The notes: generated by a model from the sequence alone, not told the origin. DNA of 64,000 nt from Anaerosoma tenue (GCF_023161965.1 NZ_JALNTY010000001.1:310001-374000); one strand, 5' to 3'. Positions 49,239 to 58,715 are shown, counted from the stretch's first letter. A program made the numbers and translations.

Positions 49239-51488
49239 ATGCCGAGCGGCACCAGCAAGAAGTCGAAGACCAGCGGTAAGAAGAAGCCTGCCGCCAAGAC
49301 ACGCGCTCAGGCTGCCGCTCCACAAAGCGTCCTCGACGCCGAGAGCCGTCACGAGATAGTCGGCATCGTCATGGGCGCATTCGCGATCGCGCTCGGCATC
49401 ACCGTGTACACGAGCCCCTCGGGCATGATCCCCGCAACGATAGACACCCTGCTCAAAGCCGGTTTCGGCATCGGCGCCTACGTGATACCGGTGCTTGTCG
49501 TCCTGTGGGCGGCCACGTTCTTCATCACCACCCTCAAGGTCGATGAGGTCCGTGTGGGCCTGGGGCTCGGCTTGCTGCTGGTCGCCGTCCTGGGGATGGT
49601 CTCGGTGGGGAACGATCCCGCCACCCAGTGGGAGCAGGCCGTGGTTATCGAGAGCGGCGGCTATGTCGGAGGCGGCATCGCCTGGGCGCTCGTCGGTCTG
49701 CTCGGGGAGGCCATCGCCTACGTCGTGGCGGCGGCCCTCGCGCTCATCGGACTCGTCATCGCCGGCCTGTCCATCACGGAGGTGCTCGAGCGGGTCCGCG
49801 GGATCTTCACGTCCGCTGCCGACGAAGAGCCCGCACCGTTGCCCTCGGGCCGCCGGCGCGCGGCCAAGACGATGCCTCTCGAGGACTTCGAGGAGCAGCT
49901 CGAGATCCCCGAGCCGTCGCCGGCCGCGAAGTCACGGGCCTCCAAACGGGGGAGCGACCCCCAGGTCTCCAAGCCCACGCTCCCCACGCCATCCTCCCTC
50001 GCACCGCGCGCGCTCGAAGGCGTCGAACTTCCGTCGGCGGCGCTTCTGTCGCGCACACCGGAGAGCGCGGCCTCTCACAAGGCCTCGGAGAAGGAGCTCC
50101 GTCACACCGCGAGCCTGATCGAGCAGACCTTCGCGACCTTCGACATCCCCGCCAGGGTCGTCAACTGGATCCCGGGACCCACGGTCACCATGTTCGAGAT
50201 GGAGATCGCCAAGGGGGTCAAGGTGAACCGCGTCACAGCGCTCGCCGACGACATCGCCCTCGCCCTTGCGGCCCCCACCATACGTATCCTTGCGCCCATC
50301 CCGGGCAAGAGCTACGTCGGCGTCGAGGTGCCCAACACCGGGCGCACGACCGTCACGCTCGGCGACGTCCTCCACAGCGGACTGATCGCGGACCCGCGCC
50401 CGCTCATGCTCGCGATCGGCAAGGACGTGGCCGGGGAGAACATCGCCGCGGACCTCGCCACCATGCCGCACCTCCTGATCGCCGGCTCCACGGGAACCGG
50501 CAAGTCGGTCTGCATCAACGCGCTCATCATGTCGATCCTCATGCGCGCCACGCCCGCGGAGGTACGACTCATCCTCATCGACCCCAAGCGCATCGAGCTG
50601 AACCTGTACAACGGCGTTCCGCATCTCTACGTTCCCGTTGTGACGGAGGCCAAGGAAGCCGCCTCGGCGCTGCACTGGGCGGTGGGGGAGATGGAGTCCC
50701 GTCTGAAGAAGCTGCAGAAGGCCGGGGTCCGGAACATCGCCCAGTACAACGCGGCGGTACGCGATGGCAAGGCCGAGGAAGGCACTACCGAACTCCCGTA
50801 CCTGGTGATCATCATCGACGAGCTTGCCGACCTGATGATGGTCGCAGCCAAGGAAGTGGAAGACTCCATCTGCCGGATAGCGCAGCTCGCCCGTGCTGCG
50901 GGCATCCACCTCATCGTCGCCACTCAGCGGCCGTCCACGGACATCATCACCGGGCTCATCAAGACCAACATCACCAACAGGATCGCGTTCGCGGTCTCCT
51001 CGGGGATCGACAGCCGCGTCATCCTCGACCAGCCGGGCGCGGAGAAGCTCGTCGGCCTCGGCGACATGTTGTTCTCCACCCCGCAGTGGCCGAAGCCCAA
51101 GCGCATCCAGGGCGCGTTCGTCTCGGAAGCCGAGATCGGTGCGGTGGTCGACCACGTCAAGTCACAGGCGGAGCCCGACTACCATGAGGAGATCCTTCAC
51201 CTCAAGGTCACGGGTCCGAGCGGCTCCCTCGAGAGCGGCGAGGACGACGACCCGCTGGTGTGGGAAGCAGCGGACATCGTCGTCACGAGCGGCATGGGCT
51301 CCACTTCACTCCTGCAGCGACGCCTGAAGGTCGGGTATGCTCGTGCCGGACGTATCATGGACATGCTCGAATCGAAAGGCATCGTCGGACAGCCCGACGG
51401 AAGCCGGCCTCGAGAGGTCCTGGTCGACATTGGCGAGCTCGAGGCTCTCAAGCACTTTGAGCGTGAGGAGCGCGAGGATGGCGTGTAG
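49239..51488 (+). CDS. ftsK: DNA translocase FtsK/SpoIIIE
   Basis: Septal DNA pump that clears the chromosome terminus and works with XerC-type recombination. The 749 residues begin with a Lys-rich start, about four membrane segments (about 38-175), a Pro/Ser-rich linker, the motor with Walker A GSTGTGKS at 416-423 and Walker B VIIIDELADLMM, and a C-terminal gamma winged helix (TSLLQRRLKVGYARAGRIMD). ATG 49239 follows GAGGAGAAGG. The short linker resembles SpoIIIE more than E. coli FtsK. Confidence 0.96.
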   Translation: MPSGTSKKSKTSGKKKPAAKTRAQAAAPQSVLDAESRHEIVGIVMGAFAIALGITVYTSPSGMIPATIDTLLKAGFGIGAYVIPVLVVLWAATFFITTLKVDEVRVGLGLGLLLVAVLGMVSVGNDPATQWEQAVVIESGGYVGGGIAWALVGLLGEAIAYVVAAALALIGLVIAGLSITEVLERVRGIFTSAADEEPAPLPSGRRRAAKTMPLEDFEEQLEIPEPSPAAKSRASKRGSDPQVSKPTLPTPSSLAPRALEGVELPSAALLSRTPESAASHKASEKELRHTASLIEQTFATFDIPARVVNWIPGPTVTMFEMEIAKGVKVNRVTALADDIALALAAPTIRILAPIPGKSYVGVEVPNTGRTTVTLGDVLHSGLIADPRPLMLAIGKDVAGENIAADLATMPHLLIAGSTGTGKSVCINALIMSILMRATPAEVRLILIDPKRIELNLYNGVPHLYVPVVTEAKEAASALHWAVGEMESRLKKLQKAGVRNIAQYNAAVRDGKAEEGTTELPYLVIIIDELADLMMVAAKEVEDSICRIAQLARAAGIHLIVATQRPSTDIITGLIKTNITNRIAFAVSSGIDSRVILDQPGAEKLVGLGDMLFSTPQWPKPKRIQGAFVSEAEIGAVVDHVKSQAEPDYHEEILHLKVTGPSGSLESGEDDDPLVWEAADIVVTSGMGSTSLLQRRLKVGYARAGRIMDMLESKGIVGQPDGSRPREVLVDIGELEALKHFEREEREDGV

Positions 51489-51517
51489 GGGTCGCGACCG
51501 CGAGAGAGGGTGGCTCT

Positions 51518-52312
51518 ATGCCTGTCGGTAAGAAGCTCGCGGCCGAGCGACGGTCTCAGGGCAAGACGACGCACGACATCGTCATGACCACTCGCATCAT
51601 GGCTCGCAAGATCGACGCCCTTGAGAACGGGCGCTGGGATGACCTGCCTGCGGAGCCGTATGTGAAAGGCTACATCCAGAACTACGCCCAGGCCCTTGGC
51701 CTCGACGCCAAGCCGTTCCTCGAGGAGTACGCGCGGGACATCGGGGCGGAACGCGCCGAGCCCGACCAGCCCGTCGTCGCCGAGGGTTCGGCGCCCGTCG
51801 ACGATACCGGCTCTCTCAAGCGCATCCCGGAGCGGACCCTTGTACCGCACCGTCGCGACATGCATGCGATCCCCGGCAGGACCCTGGCGATCGTGGCGGT
51901 CGCCGCCGTCATCGTCATCCTTCTGCTCTGGGGCATCGCAGCCCTGGCCGGACGGGACGACACGCCACCGCCGATCGCACCCGAGACGACTGCGACCCCG
52001 ACGGCACCCGGAGTATCCACCGAGACCACAACTCCCGGTGCGGGCGTCACGACACCGCCCGAGGGTTCGTTCACCCTCGCTGTCGTGGTCACGCCAGGGG
52101 ACTCGTCGTGGGTCCGCGTGCTGGTGGACGGGCTGCTCGCGTACGAAGGCACGATGCCCGGAGGCGAATCGAAAGAATGGACCGTTTCCACGTCGGCAGT
52201 GGTGCGCGCCGGCAAGCCTGACGCCGTCACGATCACCCGCGACGGCGTCCCGGTGGAGATGCCCGATTCAGGCGATGAGATCGCGGAGTTGACCCTCAGC
52301 GCCTCCGAGTAG
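51518..52312 (+). CDS. rodZ: RodZ-like membrane protein with N-terminal HTH
   Basis: Bitopic protein of 264 residues: a cytoplasmic HTH_25-type helix-turn-helix (about 3-75, with YVKGYIQNYAQALGLD), a membrane segment at about 122-145, a Thr/Pro-rich linker and an extracytoplasmic beta domain (DUF4115 type). RodZ links MreB to the elongation machinery; here the gene lies between ftsK and pgsA as in Firmicutes. No mreB is in the window, so a role in shape is inferred from family and position. Confidence 0.85.
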   Translation: MPVGKKLAAERRSQGKTTHDIVMTTRIMARKIDALENGRWDDLPAEPYVKGYIQNYAQALGLDAKPFLEEYARDIGAERAEPDQPVVAEGSAPVDDTGSLKRIPERTLVPHRRDMHAIPGRTLAIVAVAAVIVILLLWGIAALAGRDDTPPPIAPETTATPTAPGVSTETTTPGAGVTTPPEGSFTLAVVVTPGDSSWVRVLVDGLLAYEGTMPGGESKEWTVSTSAVVRAGKPDAVTITRDGVPVEMPDSGDEIAELTLSASE

Positions 52313-52338
52313 CAGGCGCTCGATCGATAGGAGTCCCC

Positions 52339-52836
52339 ATGGCGAAAGACCAGAGTTTCGACGTCGTGTCACAGGTGGACCTGCAGGAGGTGGACAACGC
52401 CGTCCAGCAGGCCGTCAAGGAGATCAGCCAGCGCTACGACCTGAAGGACAGCGGTGCGACGATCGCGTTCGACCGTTCAGCCTCGGCCATCACGATCGCC
52501 GCCCCGAGCGACTTCGTCCTCGGCCAGGTGAGGGACGTGCTCGCCACCAAGCTCGTGCGGCGGTCCATCGACCTCAAGGCTGTCGACTGGGGAAAGGCCG
52601 AGGCGTCGTCGGGAGGCACGTCCCGGATGACGGGCTCTATCGTGAACGGCATCGACCAGGAGATCGGACGGCGTATCAACAAGGACGTCCGTGACCAGAA
52701 GCTCAAGGTGAAGGTGCAGATCGAGGGGGACAAGGTGCGCGTGTCCTCCCCGAGCCGCGACGCGCTGCAGTCGGTCATCGCGTTCCTCAAGGAACAGGAC
52801 TACGGCATACCCCTCCAGTTCGTGAACTATCGCTAG
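52339..52836 (+). CDS. yajQ: YajQ-family nucleotide-binding protein
   Basis: Cytosolic UPF0234 protein of 165 residues; some YajQ proteins bind c-di-GMP and act as transcription co-factors, others bind nucleotides or RNA. It starts SFDVVSQVDLQEVDNA, contains RYDLKDSGATI and ends EQDYGIPLQFVNYR, all family hallmarks. ATG 52339 follows TAGGAG. Its place between rodZ and rimO tells nothing specific about its ligand. Confidence 0.92.
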   Translation: MAKDQSFDVVSQVDLQEVDNAVQQAVKEISQRYDLKDSGATIAFDRSASAITIAAPSDFVLGQVRDVLATKLVRRSIDLKAVDWGKAEASSGGTSRMTGSIVNGIDQEIGRRINKDVRDQKLKVKVQIEGDKVRVSSPSRDALQSVIAFLKEQDYGIPLQFVNYR

Positions 52837-52840
52837 GCGT

Positions 52841-54139
52841 ATGGTGGCCGACACACCGTCCATAGCGTTCGTGACGTTCGGGTGTCCCAAGAACGAGGTG
52901 GACTCCGATCGGATGGCGGCGGCCGTCGATGGCTCCGCATTGGCTCTCACCGACGACGTGGCCACCGCCGACATCGTCGTCCTGAACACATGCGCCTTCA
53001 TCCAGCCCGCGGTGGAGGAGTCGATCGCCGGCTTCTTCGACCTGCACACCGGCTGGCGTACGGAACGTCCCGGGCGTCGGATCGTCGTGGCCGGCTGTCT
53101 GCCGTCGCGCTACGGCACCGATCTCGCCGAAGCGATGCCCGAGGCCGACGCGTTCGTACCGGTCGACCAAGAGCACCGGCTGCTCGAGACGCTGGGCGCC
53201 CTCCTTGATATCGCGGCGGGATCCACCGGGGCGAGGGCTCGCCTGGCCCCCGGACCCACCGCGTACCTTAAGGTGAGCGAGGGTTGCGACCGCCATTGCG
53301 CGTACTGCACCATTCCCTCGATCCGGGGCCCGTTCGTCTCGGACACCCCCGACGCGATCGTCGCCGAGGCGCGTTGGCTCATCGAACATGGCGCCCGCGA
53401 GATCGTGCTGGTCGGTCAGGACATCGCATCGTACGGCGTGGACCTGTCCGGCGACAGCGACCTCTCGTCGCTCCTGCGCCGACTCGACGCCATCGACGGG
53501 CACTTCCGCATCCGGCTCATGTACGTCCAGCCCGACGGGGTCACGGACGCCCTCCTCGAGACGATCGCGTCGTCACGCCACATCTGCCACTATCTCGACA
53601 TCCCCGTCCAACACGCTTCGGAAGCCGTCCTCCGTCGTATGGGGCGCCCCGGGGACCCCGGCACGCTCCGTGCGCTTCTCGACCGGATACGTGCGGCCCT
53701 GCCCGATGTCGTGCTACGCACCACGGTCATGGCCGGCTTCCCCGGTGAGACCGACGACGACGCAGCGATGCTCGAGGAGTTCGTCCGCGATGCGCGGTTC
53801 GACTACGCCGGGGTCTTCGTGTTCTCGCCTGAAGACGGCACCCGTGCCGCACGCCTTCCGGGCCAGGTACCCACAGAGATCGCCGAGGAGCGCGCGCAGC
53901 GGCTGCGGGACATCGCCGACGAGACCGGCATCGAGCGCGCCGCCGGGAGGGTGGGGGAGACGTACACCGTCCTCGTCGAGGGTCCCGACGAAGATGGTGA
54001 CCTGTACGGTCGTACCTGCGGGCAGGCGCCCGAGGTCGATGGCGTCACGTTCATCGAGGCCGACGTGGCGCCGGGCACGTTCGTGGACCTGCTCGTCACC
54101 GGCTCGGCAGGCTACGATCTCATCGGAGAGGTGCCGTGA
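52841..54139 (+). CDS. rimO: Ribosomal protein S12 methylthiotransferase RimO
   Basis: Radical-SAM enzyme that methylthiolates Asp of ribosomal protein S12. The 432 residues have the UPF0004 domain with C15, C51 and C86 holding the auxiliary cluster, the radical-SAM CDRHCAYC motif (C149, C153, C156), and a C-terminal TRAM domain. The FGCPKNEVDS start distinguishes it from MiaB, which is encoded separately at the right edge. ATG 52841 lies five bases after yajQ; the pgsA start overlaps its stop. Confidence 0.95.
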   Translation: MVADTPSIAFVTFGCPKNEVDSDRMAAAVDGSALALTDDVATADIVVLNTCAFIQPAVEESIAGFFDLHTGWRTERPGRRIVVAGCLPSRYGTDLAEAMPEADAFVPVDQEHRLLETLGALLDIAAGSTGARARLAPGPTAYLKVSEGCDRHCAYCTIPSIRGPFVSDTPDAIVAEARWLIEHGAREIVLVGQDIASYGVDLSGDSDLSSLLRRLDAIDGHFRIRLMYVQPDGVTDALLETIASSRHICHYLDIPVQHASEAVLRRMGRPGDPGTLRALLDRIRAALPDVVLRTTVMAGFPGETDDDAAMLEEFVRDARFDYAGVFVFSPEDGTRAARLPGQVPTEIAEERAQRLRDIADETGIERAAGRVGETYTVLVEGPDEDGDLYGRTCGQAPEVDGVTFIEADVAPGTFVDLLVTGSAGYDLIGEVP

Positions 54140-54762
54140 TGCGCGACATCAACCTCGCCAACCGGATCACGATCCTCCGGATGGTCTTCATCCCGGTGTT
54201 CCTCGTGGTGCTCCTGGGCGAGCTGCCCAGCGGGATCGTCGCGCCCTCGTGGTGGCTCGTCGCCCAACCGTGGCTCGCCGCGCTGATCTTCGCGATTCTC
54301 GCCGCCACGGATGCTGTTGACGGGCACATCGCCCGTTCCCGGAACGAGATCACCACCTTCGGCAAGTTCATCGACCCGCTCGCCGACAAGCTGCTCGTCA
54401 CGGCGGCTCTCGTGGCGCTGGTGGATCTCGAACGGCTGCCCTCGTGGATCGCCCTCGTCATCATCAGCAGGGAGCTTGTGGTGAGCGGACTGCGCATGGT
54501 CGCGGTCGCGGAAGGGCGAGTGATAGCGGCATCCTCGCACGGCAAGGTGAAGACGGTCCTGCAGGTCGTGGCGATCGTATGCTTCCTGCTGAAGGACTCG
54601 GCGCTCCTGCAGGACCTCCTAGGCAGCACCGGCCAACAGCTGTTCGGAACCGTCTCCTGGGTCATCATGGGGGCGGCCATCGTGATGACGGTCATCTCGA
54701 TGATCGACTACTTCTACCACGCCCGCGACATCCTCACCGGGCCGTGGGAGCGGGAGGGATGA
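54139..54762 (+). CDS. pgsA: CDP-diacylglycerol-glycerol-3-phosphate 3-phosphatidyltransferase
   Basis: Membrane enzyme making phosphatidylglycerophosphate. From ATG 54139 (207 residues) the CDP-alcohol phosphotransferase motif D58, D61, G62, A65, R66, G75, D79, D83 is complete. About five membrane segments are present. A GTG at 54136, overlapping the rimO stop, would add one residue. The cinA ATG overlaps its end; the pgsA-cinA-recA order is typical of Gram-positive bacteria. Confidence 0.94.
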   Translation: MRDINLANRITILRMVFIPVFLVVLLGELPSGIVAPSWWLVAQPWLAALIFAILAATDAVDGHIARSRNEITTFGKFIDPLADKLLVTAALVALVDLERLPSWIALVIISRELVVSGLRMVAVAEGRVIAASSHGKVKTVLQVVAIVCFLLKDSALLQDLLGSTGQQLFGTVSWVIMGAAIVMTVISMIDYFYHARDILTGPWEREG

Positions 54763-54764
54763 TC

Positions 54765-55991
54765 ATGGCGGGTCTCGAGACCGCGGCAGTGGTCACCGTG
54801 GGCACCGAGCTCACAACGGGACACCGGCTGGACACGAACGGCGCCGAGGTCGCGCTCGCACTGGCACACGCGGGCTACATCGTGAGCGAGATGGTCTCCG
54901 TACCCGACGACCGTGACATGATCGCCACGGCCCTGAGCGACCTGATAGCGCGCAGGACGCTCGTTGTGGTCACGGGTGGCCTCGGACCCACCCACGACGA
55001 TGTCACCCGCGAGGCGGCCGCACACGTCGTTGGACGGGCCCTCCTGCGTGACGCGCGTATCGAAGAGGAGCTCGTCGCCCGCATCTCACCTCACAGGGAG
55101 CCTTCATCCGCCGTATCGCTGCTCCACCAGGCGGACATCATCGAGGGCGCGGTCGTGCTACCCGCGACGACCGGCACCGCGCCCGGACAGATCGTCGATC
55201 ACGACGGACACACGCTCGTCCTGCTCCCCGGGCCACCGCATGAGATGCGCCCCATGCTCCGGGTCGCGCTTGCCGGACGTGTCGCCTCGGCCCCGCCGGT
55301 CACGCTCCGGTGCGTGGGCATCACGGAATCAGACGCCGGTCATCGCGTGCTGCCGCAACTCGAGCGCTATCCCGGCGTCGATCTCACGCTGCTCGGAGGG
55401 CCGGGGACGGTCGACGTCATCCTCGTGTCCACCACGGGAGATCCCGGACCGCTTGAGGACGCCCGCGCCGCCGCGGAGCAGGCGCTGGCGGACACGTGCT
55501 TCTCAACGGACGGCTCCACGCTCGCGGAGACGGTCGTCAGGCTGGCGACCACCCGTTCGGCCGTCGTCGCCACCGCGGAGTCATGCACCGGAGGACTGGT
55601 CGCTTCGGCCATCACCGATGTCCCCGGGTCCTCGGTGATGTACACCGGCTCGGTCGTCGCATACGCCAACGACGCCAAGACCGCGCTGCTCGGCGTGGAT
55701 CCCGGGCTCCTGGCCGCGCACGGCGCCGTCTCAGCCGAGGTGGCTGCCGCCATGGCCGAGGGAGCGCTCCGGCTCCCCGGCGCCACCGTGGCCGTCGCCA
55801 CGACGGGCGTCGCGGGTCCCACCGGAGGCAGCATCGAACGGCCCACGGGCACCGTGTGGTTCGCGCTCGCCGCAACGGGAGCCGCCACTCACACTGAGGT
55901 GCATCGCTACGGTGGAGACCGCGGGATGGTCCGTCAGCGGGCGCGTACGACCGCGCTCGATCTTCTGCGTCGCACGCTCCTGGAGTCATGA
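54765..55991 (+). CDS. cinA: CinA (competence/damage-inducible protein, NMN amidohydrolase family)
   Basis: The 408 residues join an N-terminal MoCF/COG1058 domain (VGTELTTGHRLDTNG, TGGLGPTHDD, LPGPPHEM) to a C-terminal CinA domain (TAESCTGGLVASAITDVPGSS, GVAGPTGG), which in other bacteria deamidates NMN; the first domain has ADP-ribose pyrophosphatase activity. ATG 54765 follows GGGAGGG at a good distance; ATG 54759, in frame, abuts that site. Location upstream of recA is conserved and cinA is often co-transcribed with it, but recA here has its own promoter. Confidence 0.94.
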   Translation: MAGLETAAVVTVGTELTTGHRLDTNGAEVALALAHAGYIVSEMVSVPDDRDMIATALSDLIARRTLVVVTGGLGPTHDDVTREAAAHVVGRALLRDARIEEELVARISPHREPSSAVSLLHQADIIEGAVVLPATTGTAPGQIVDHDGHTLVLLPGPPHEMRPMLRVALAGRVASAPPVTLRCVGITESDAGHRVLPQLERYPGVDLTLLGGPGTVDVILVSTTGDPGPLEDARAAAEQALADTCFSTDGSTLAETVVRLATTRSAVVATAESCTGGLVASAITDVPGSSVMYTGSVVAYANDAKTALLGVDPGLLAAHGAVSAEVAAAMAEGALRLPGATVAVATTGVAGPTGGSIERPTGTVWFALAATGAATHTEVHRYGGDRGMVRQRARTTALDLLRRTLLES

Positions 55992-55992
55992 C

Positions 55993-56574
55993 GTGCCGCG
56001 TGCGTTCTTCGCCATAGCGTTGCCAGAGCCCGCACGAAACGCACTCATCCTCGCCCGAGACACGATCCTCGATTCCGATCCGTCGTGGGCAGGCGAGAAG
56101 TGGGTCCAGCCTGCGAACCTCCACATCACGACGCTCTTCCTCGGCGAGATGACGGAGAACGGTCTGCGTGATGCGGCCGATGCCGCCCGCAGGGCCCTGG
56201 CGGACATGACGCCGTACCTTGTGTCGATCGACAGTGTGCGAGCGACGCCCTCGTTGCGGGCCGCCTCCATGCTCTGGGCGACGCCCTCGACGGCGAGCGA
56301 CCCTACCGCCGGACTCGCGTCGCTTCTCGCGTCGGCCTGCACGTCATGCCGGCCGCCCGCACGACACCGTGGCTTCACCACCCACGTGACCCTCTGCCGC
56401 ACACGCGAGCGAAGACGCATCTCCGCTGAGGCCATCGACGCAGCCGCCTCACAGCTCCGTTCACAGGGTGACTCCGCCAGCGTGTCAGTGGCGGCGGTTA
56501 CGCTGTTCACGTCCACGCTCACCAAGCGGGGGCCGATCTACGACCAGTACGCTGTCATACCCCTGGCCGGTTGA
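55993..56574 (+). CDS. thpR: RNA 2',3'-cyclic phosphodiesterase ThpR (LigT)
   Basis: 2H-phosphoesterase opening 2',3'-cyclic phosphates on RNA ends. The 193 residues have both HxT motifs, H44-I-T46 and H131-V-T133, and the family's start RAFFAIALPEPAR. GTG 55993 follows the cinA stop by one base. Its stop at 56572-56574 overlaps the recA promoter region, so the recA promoter is embedded in its end. Confidence 0.92.
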   Translation: MPRAFFAIALPEPARNALILARDTILDSDPSWAGEKWVQPANLHITTLFLGEMTENGLRDAADAARRALADMTPYLVSIDSVRATPSLRAASMLWATPSTASDPTAGLASLLASACTSCRPPARHRGFTTHVTLCRTRERRRISAEAIDAAASQLRSQGDSASVSVAAVTLFTSTLTKRGPIYDQYAVIPLAG

Positions 56575-56603
56575 TTGACATCGAACACGTGTTCGTGTAC
56601 GTT
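56575..56603 (+). promoter_or_regulatory. recA promoter
   Basis: TTGACA at 56575-56580 matches the -35 consensus exactly. At 17 bases distance lies TACGTT (56598-56603) as the -10. The LexA-type palindrome sits between them. The predicted start near 56610 leaves a leader of about 43 bases with AAGGAGC before recA. Confidence 0.7.
56582..56595 (+). promoter_or_regulatory. LexA (SOS) box in the recA promoter
   Basis: CGAACACGTGTTCG is a perfect palindrome of the GAAC-N4-GTTC type used by LexA in Gram-positive bacteria. It lies wholly in the spacer between the -35 and -10 hexamers, the ideal position for repression. An additional half-site GTTCGAT follows at 56601. lexA itself is not in the window. 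Confidence 0.88.
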
Positions 56604-56652
56604 CGATGCAGCCTTCAGGGGGTCGCACGAGCCGGATAAGGAGCAGGCACCG

Positions 56653-57729
56653 ATGGAACAGGACAAGAGCAAAGTCCTCGATCTCACACGCGAGCAGATC
56701 GAGCGCAAGTTCGGCAAAGGTTCTCTGATGCGGCTGGGAGAGGATGCAGCCACTCAGCAGGTGGCCTCGATCCCCACGGGTTCGCTGGCCCTGGACGCCG
56801 CTCTCGGCATCGGCGGCGTTCCGCGTGGCCGCATCGTCGAGATCTACGGTCCCGAGTCCTCGGGCAAGACCACTCTCGCGCTCCAGATCGTCGCCGAGGC
56901 GCAGCGGACCGGCGGCGTCGCCGCGTTCGTAGACGCTGAGCACGCGCTGGACCCGTCGTATGCCGCACGCCTGGGCGTCGATATCGACGACCTTCTCATC
57001 TCGCAGCCCGACACCGGTGAGCAGGCTCTTGAGATCACCGACATGCTCGTGCGATCCGGCGCCATCGACGTGATCGTGGTCGACTCGGTCGCGGCGCTCG
57101 TTCCCAGAGCGGAGCTCGAGGGGGAGATGGGTGACGTCACCGTAGGCCTGCAGGCCCGTCTCATGAGCCAGGCGATGCGCAAGCTCGCAGGCTCGCTCAA
57201 CAAGTCGCAAACGACCTGCATCTTCATCAACCAGTTGCGCGAGAAGGTCGGCGTCATGTTCGGCAGCCCTGAGACGACCTCCGGCGGACGAGCATTGAAG
57301 TTCTATGCCTCCATCCGCATCGACATCCGTCGCATCGACTCGATCAAGCAGGGAACGGATCTCGTGGGCAACCGGGTCCGCGCCAAGGTGGTCAAGAACA
57401 AGGTCGCGCCTCCGTTCAGGCAGGCCGAGTTCGACATCATGTACGGTCAGGGGATCTCCAAGGAGGGAAGCCTGCTCGACCTGGGCGTCGAGGAGGGCAT
57501 CGTCCAGAAGTCAGGTGCCTGGTACAACTACGGTGAAGAACGTCTCGGCCAGGGCCGTGAAGCGGCTAAGGATTTCCTGCGAGAGCACATCGATCTCCGG
57601 GACACCATCGACAAGCAGATCCGCGAGAAGCTCGGTCTCACCTCGCGCAATGGAAAGACCGCAGAACAGAAGCCCGACGAGGCCGCCGGCAAGAAGAGCG
57701 AAACGGCAGCCAAGAAGACCGGCGCGTAG
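56653..57729 (+). CDS. recA: Recombinase RecA
   Basis: Strand-exchange ATPase and coprotease of the SOS response. The 358 residues have Walker [10 protein letters not shown] at 66-74, [26 protein letters not shown] and [15 protein letters not shown]. The C-terminal tail is Lys/Glu/Ala-rich rather than purely acidic. ATG 56653 follows AAGGAGC. Controlled by a LexA box. recX follows after seven bases. Confidence 0.98.
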   Translation: MEQDKSKVLDLTREQIERKFGKGSLMRLGEDAATQQVASIPTGSLALDAALGIGGVPRGRIVEIYGPESSGKTTLALQIVAEAQRTGGVAAFVDAEHALDPSYAARLGVDIDDLLISQPDTGEQALEITDMLVRSGAIDVIVVDSVAALVPRAELEGEMGDVTVGLQARLMSQAMRKLAGSLNKSQTTCIFINQLREKVGVMFGSPETTSGGRALKFYASIRIDIRRIDSIKQGTDLVGNRVRAKVVKNKVAPPFRQAEFDIMYGQGISKEGSLLDLGVEEGIVQKSGAWYNYGEERLGQGREAAKDFLREHIDLRDTIDKQIREKLGLTSRNGKTAEQKPDEAAGKKSETAAKKTGA

Positions 57730-57736
57730 ATCCCTC

Positions 57737-58381
57737 ATGGAGCACGGCGAGGTAACGGCGATCACCTCGCGCCGTGGCTCAAAGCGGCGCGAGGTGCACG
57801 TGAGCGGCGATCAGTGGGCCATCATGCCCGCCGCAATCGTCAAGGCGCTCGGACTACAGGTGGGTGACACCATCGCCCTCGATGAGGTGCTCGTCCGCCG
57901 TCTCGAGATCGAGCCTCAGCATGCCCGTGAGCGCGCATTCCGGCTGCTGGCGTATCGAGAACGTAGCACTACGGAGATGGCTGACCGGTTGACGGACGAC
58001 GGGTATCTGCAGTCTATCGTCGCCGACACCGTCTCGTGGCTCACGGATACAGGCTTGCTCGATGATGAGCGCTTCGCTGAGCAGATGGCGCGCACCATGA
58101 TCATCCTACGGGGGTTCGGACGACAGCGCGCACTTCGTGAGCTGCGCCGATTCGGTATCGTCGACGACTGCGCAGCGCGCGCGCTCGATGCGGTAGCGCC
58201 TGCGGAGGGGGAGGACGAGCGTGCATTCGAGATGGCACGCCGTCTGTCCCGTCCCTCGGATTCTGTGGACCGGCTTGCCGCGCGTCTCGTTCGCCGAGGG
58301 TTCTCCACCTCGGATGCGCTCAAAGCCGCCAGGTCATGCGTGTCGCCCTCCGGGACCGCCGAACCGGAGGATGCCTGCTGA
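57737..58381 (+). CDS. recX: Regulatory protein RecX
   Basis: Modulator that binds RecA filaments. The 214 residues have a non-conserved N-terminal beta region (about 1-60) and three-helix repeats starting ARERAFRLLAYRERSTTEM, with LDDERFAEQ and the later RRGFSTSDAL. Weak ribosome binding at ATG 57737 suggests low translation relative to recA, with which it should be co-transcribed. Confidence 0.9.
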   Translation: MEHGEVTAITSRRGSKRREVHVSGDQWAIMPAAIVKALGLQVGDTIALDEVLVRRLEIEPQHARERAFRLLAYRERSTTEMADRLTDDGYLQSIVADTVSWLTDTGLLDDERFAEQMARTMIILRGFGRQRALRELRRFGIVDDCAARALDAVAPAEGEDERAFEMARRLSRPSDSVDRLAARLVRRGFSTSDALKAARSCVSPSGTAEPEDAC

Positions 58382-58715
58382 GCATCCCGTTATCCCTGCT
58401 CAGGCGGTGCGTCTCTCTTGACGTGACATAGCCCTCCCGAGTACGATTGCCACGGCAAATGCGATCGAGACGCTCCGATAGACGTCGGGCGTGTCGTGTG
58501 GTTCTTCAGTGAGATGAAGTCGGCACCGCCTCGAAAGGGGTCGGTGCACGTATCGTATCCATAGACGAACCGAACTCTATCGTATCTGCCGGGCGGTCGT
58601 GCCCGGCGCTCCGGTTCCAAGGGTAGGGGTATACCCTCCGGGCACCAGGTGCACCGTTCGTTCGCCAACAAGACGATGGACAACGCACCGATACCCGGAA
58701 GGGAGGGCACGCCCG
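58382..58715 (+). other. 334-base gap: rny promoter and predicted structured leader
   Basis: No credible gene is seen on either strand. It holds a promoter at 58418-58447 and, downstream, a series of predicted hairpins: 58470-58492 (8 bp with one bulge), 58523-58547 (outer 6 bp, GCACCG/CGGTGC), 58588-58607 (7 bp, GCCGGGC/GCCCGGC) and 58620-58637 (6 bp). A small 4-bp hairpin at 58642-58652 follows. I recognise no known riboswitch class. Confidence 0.6.
58418..58447 (+). promoter_or_regulatory. Candidate rny promoter
   Basis: TTGACG at 58418-58423 and TACGAT at 58442-58447 are separated by 18 bases. Transcription would start near 58454 and give a leader of about 262 bases, unusually long for this compact region. 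Confidence 0.55.

Noticed and set aside
58390-58710. A 106-codon minus-strand frame in the rny leader
   Set aside because: No ribosome binding site, no homology and atypical composition. The region is better explained by a promoter and leader on the + strand.
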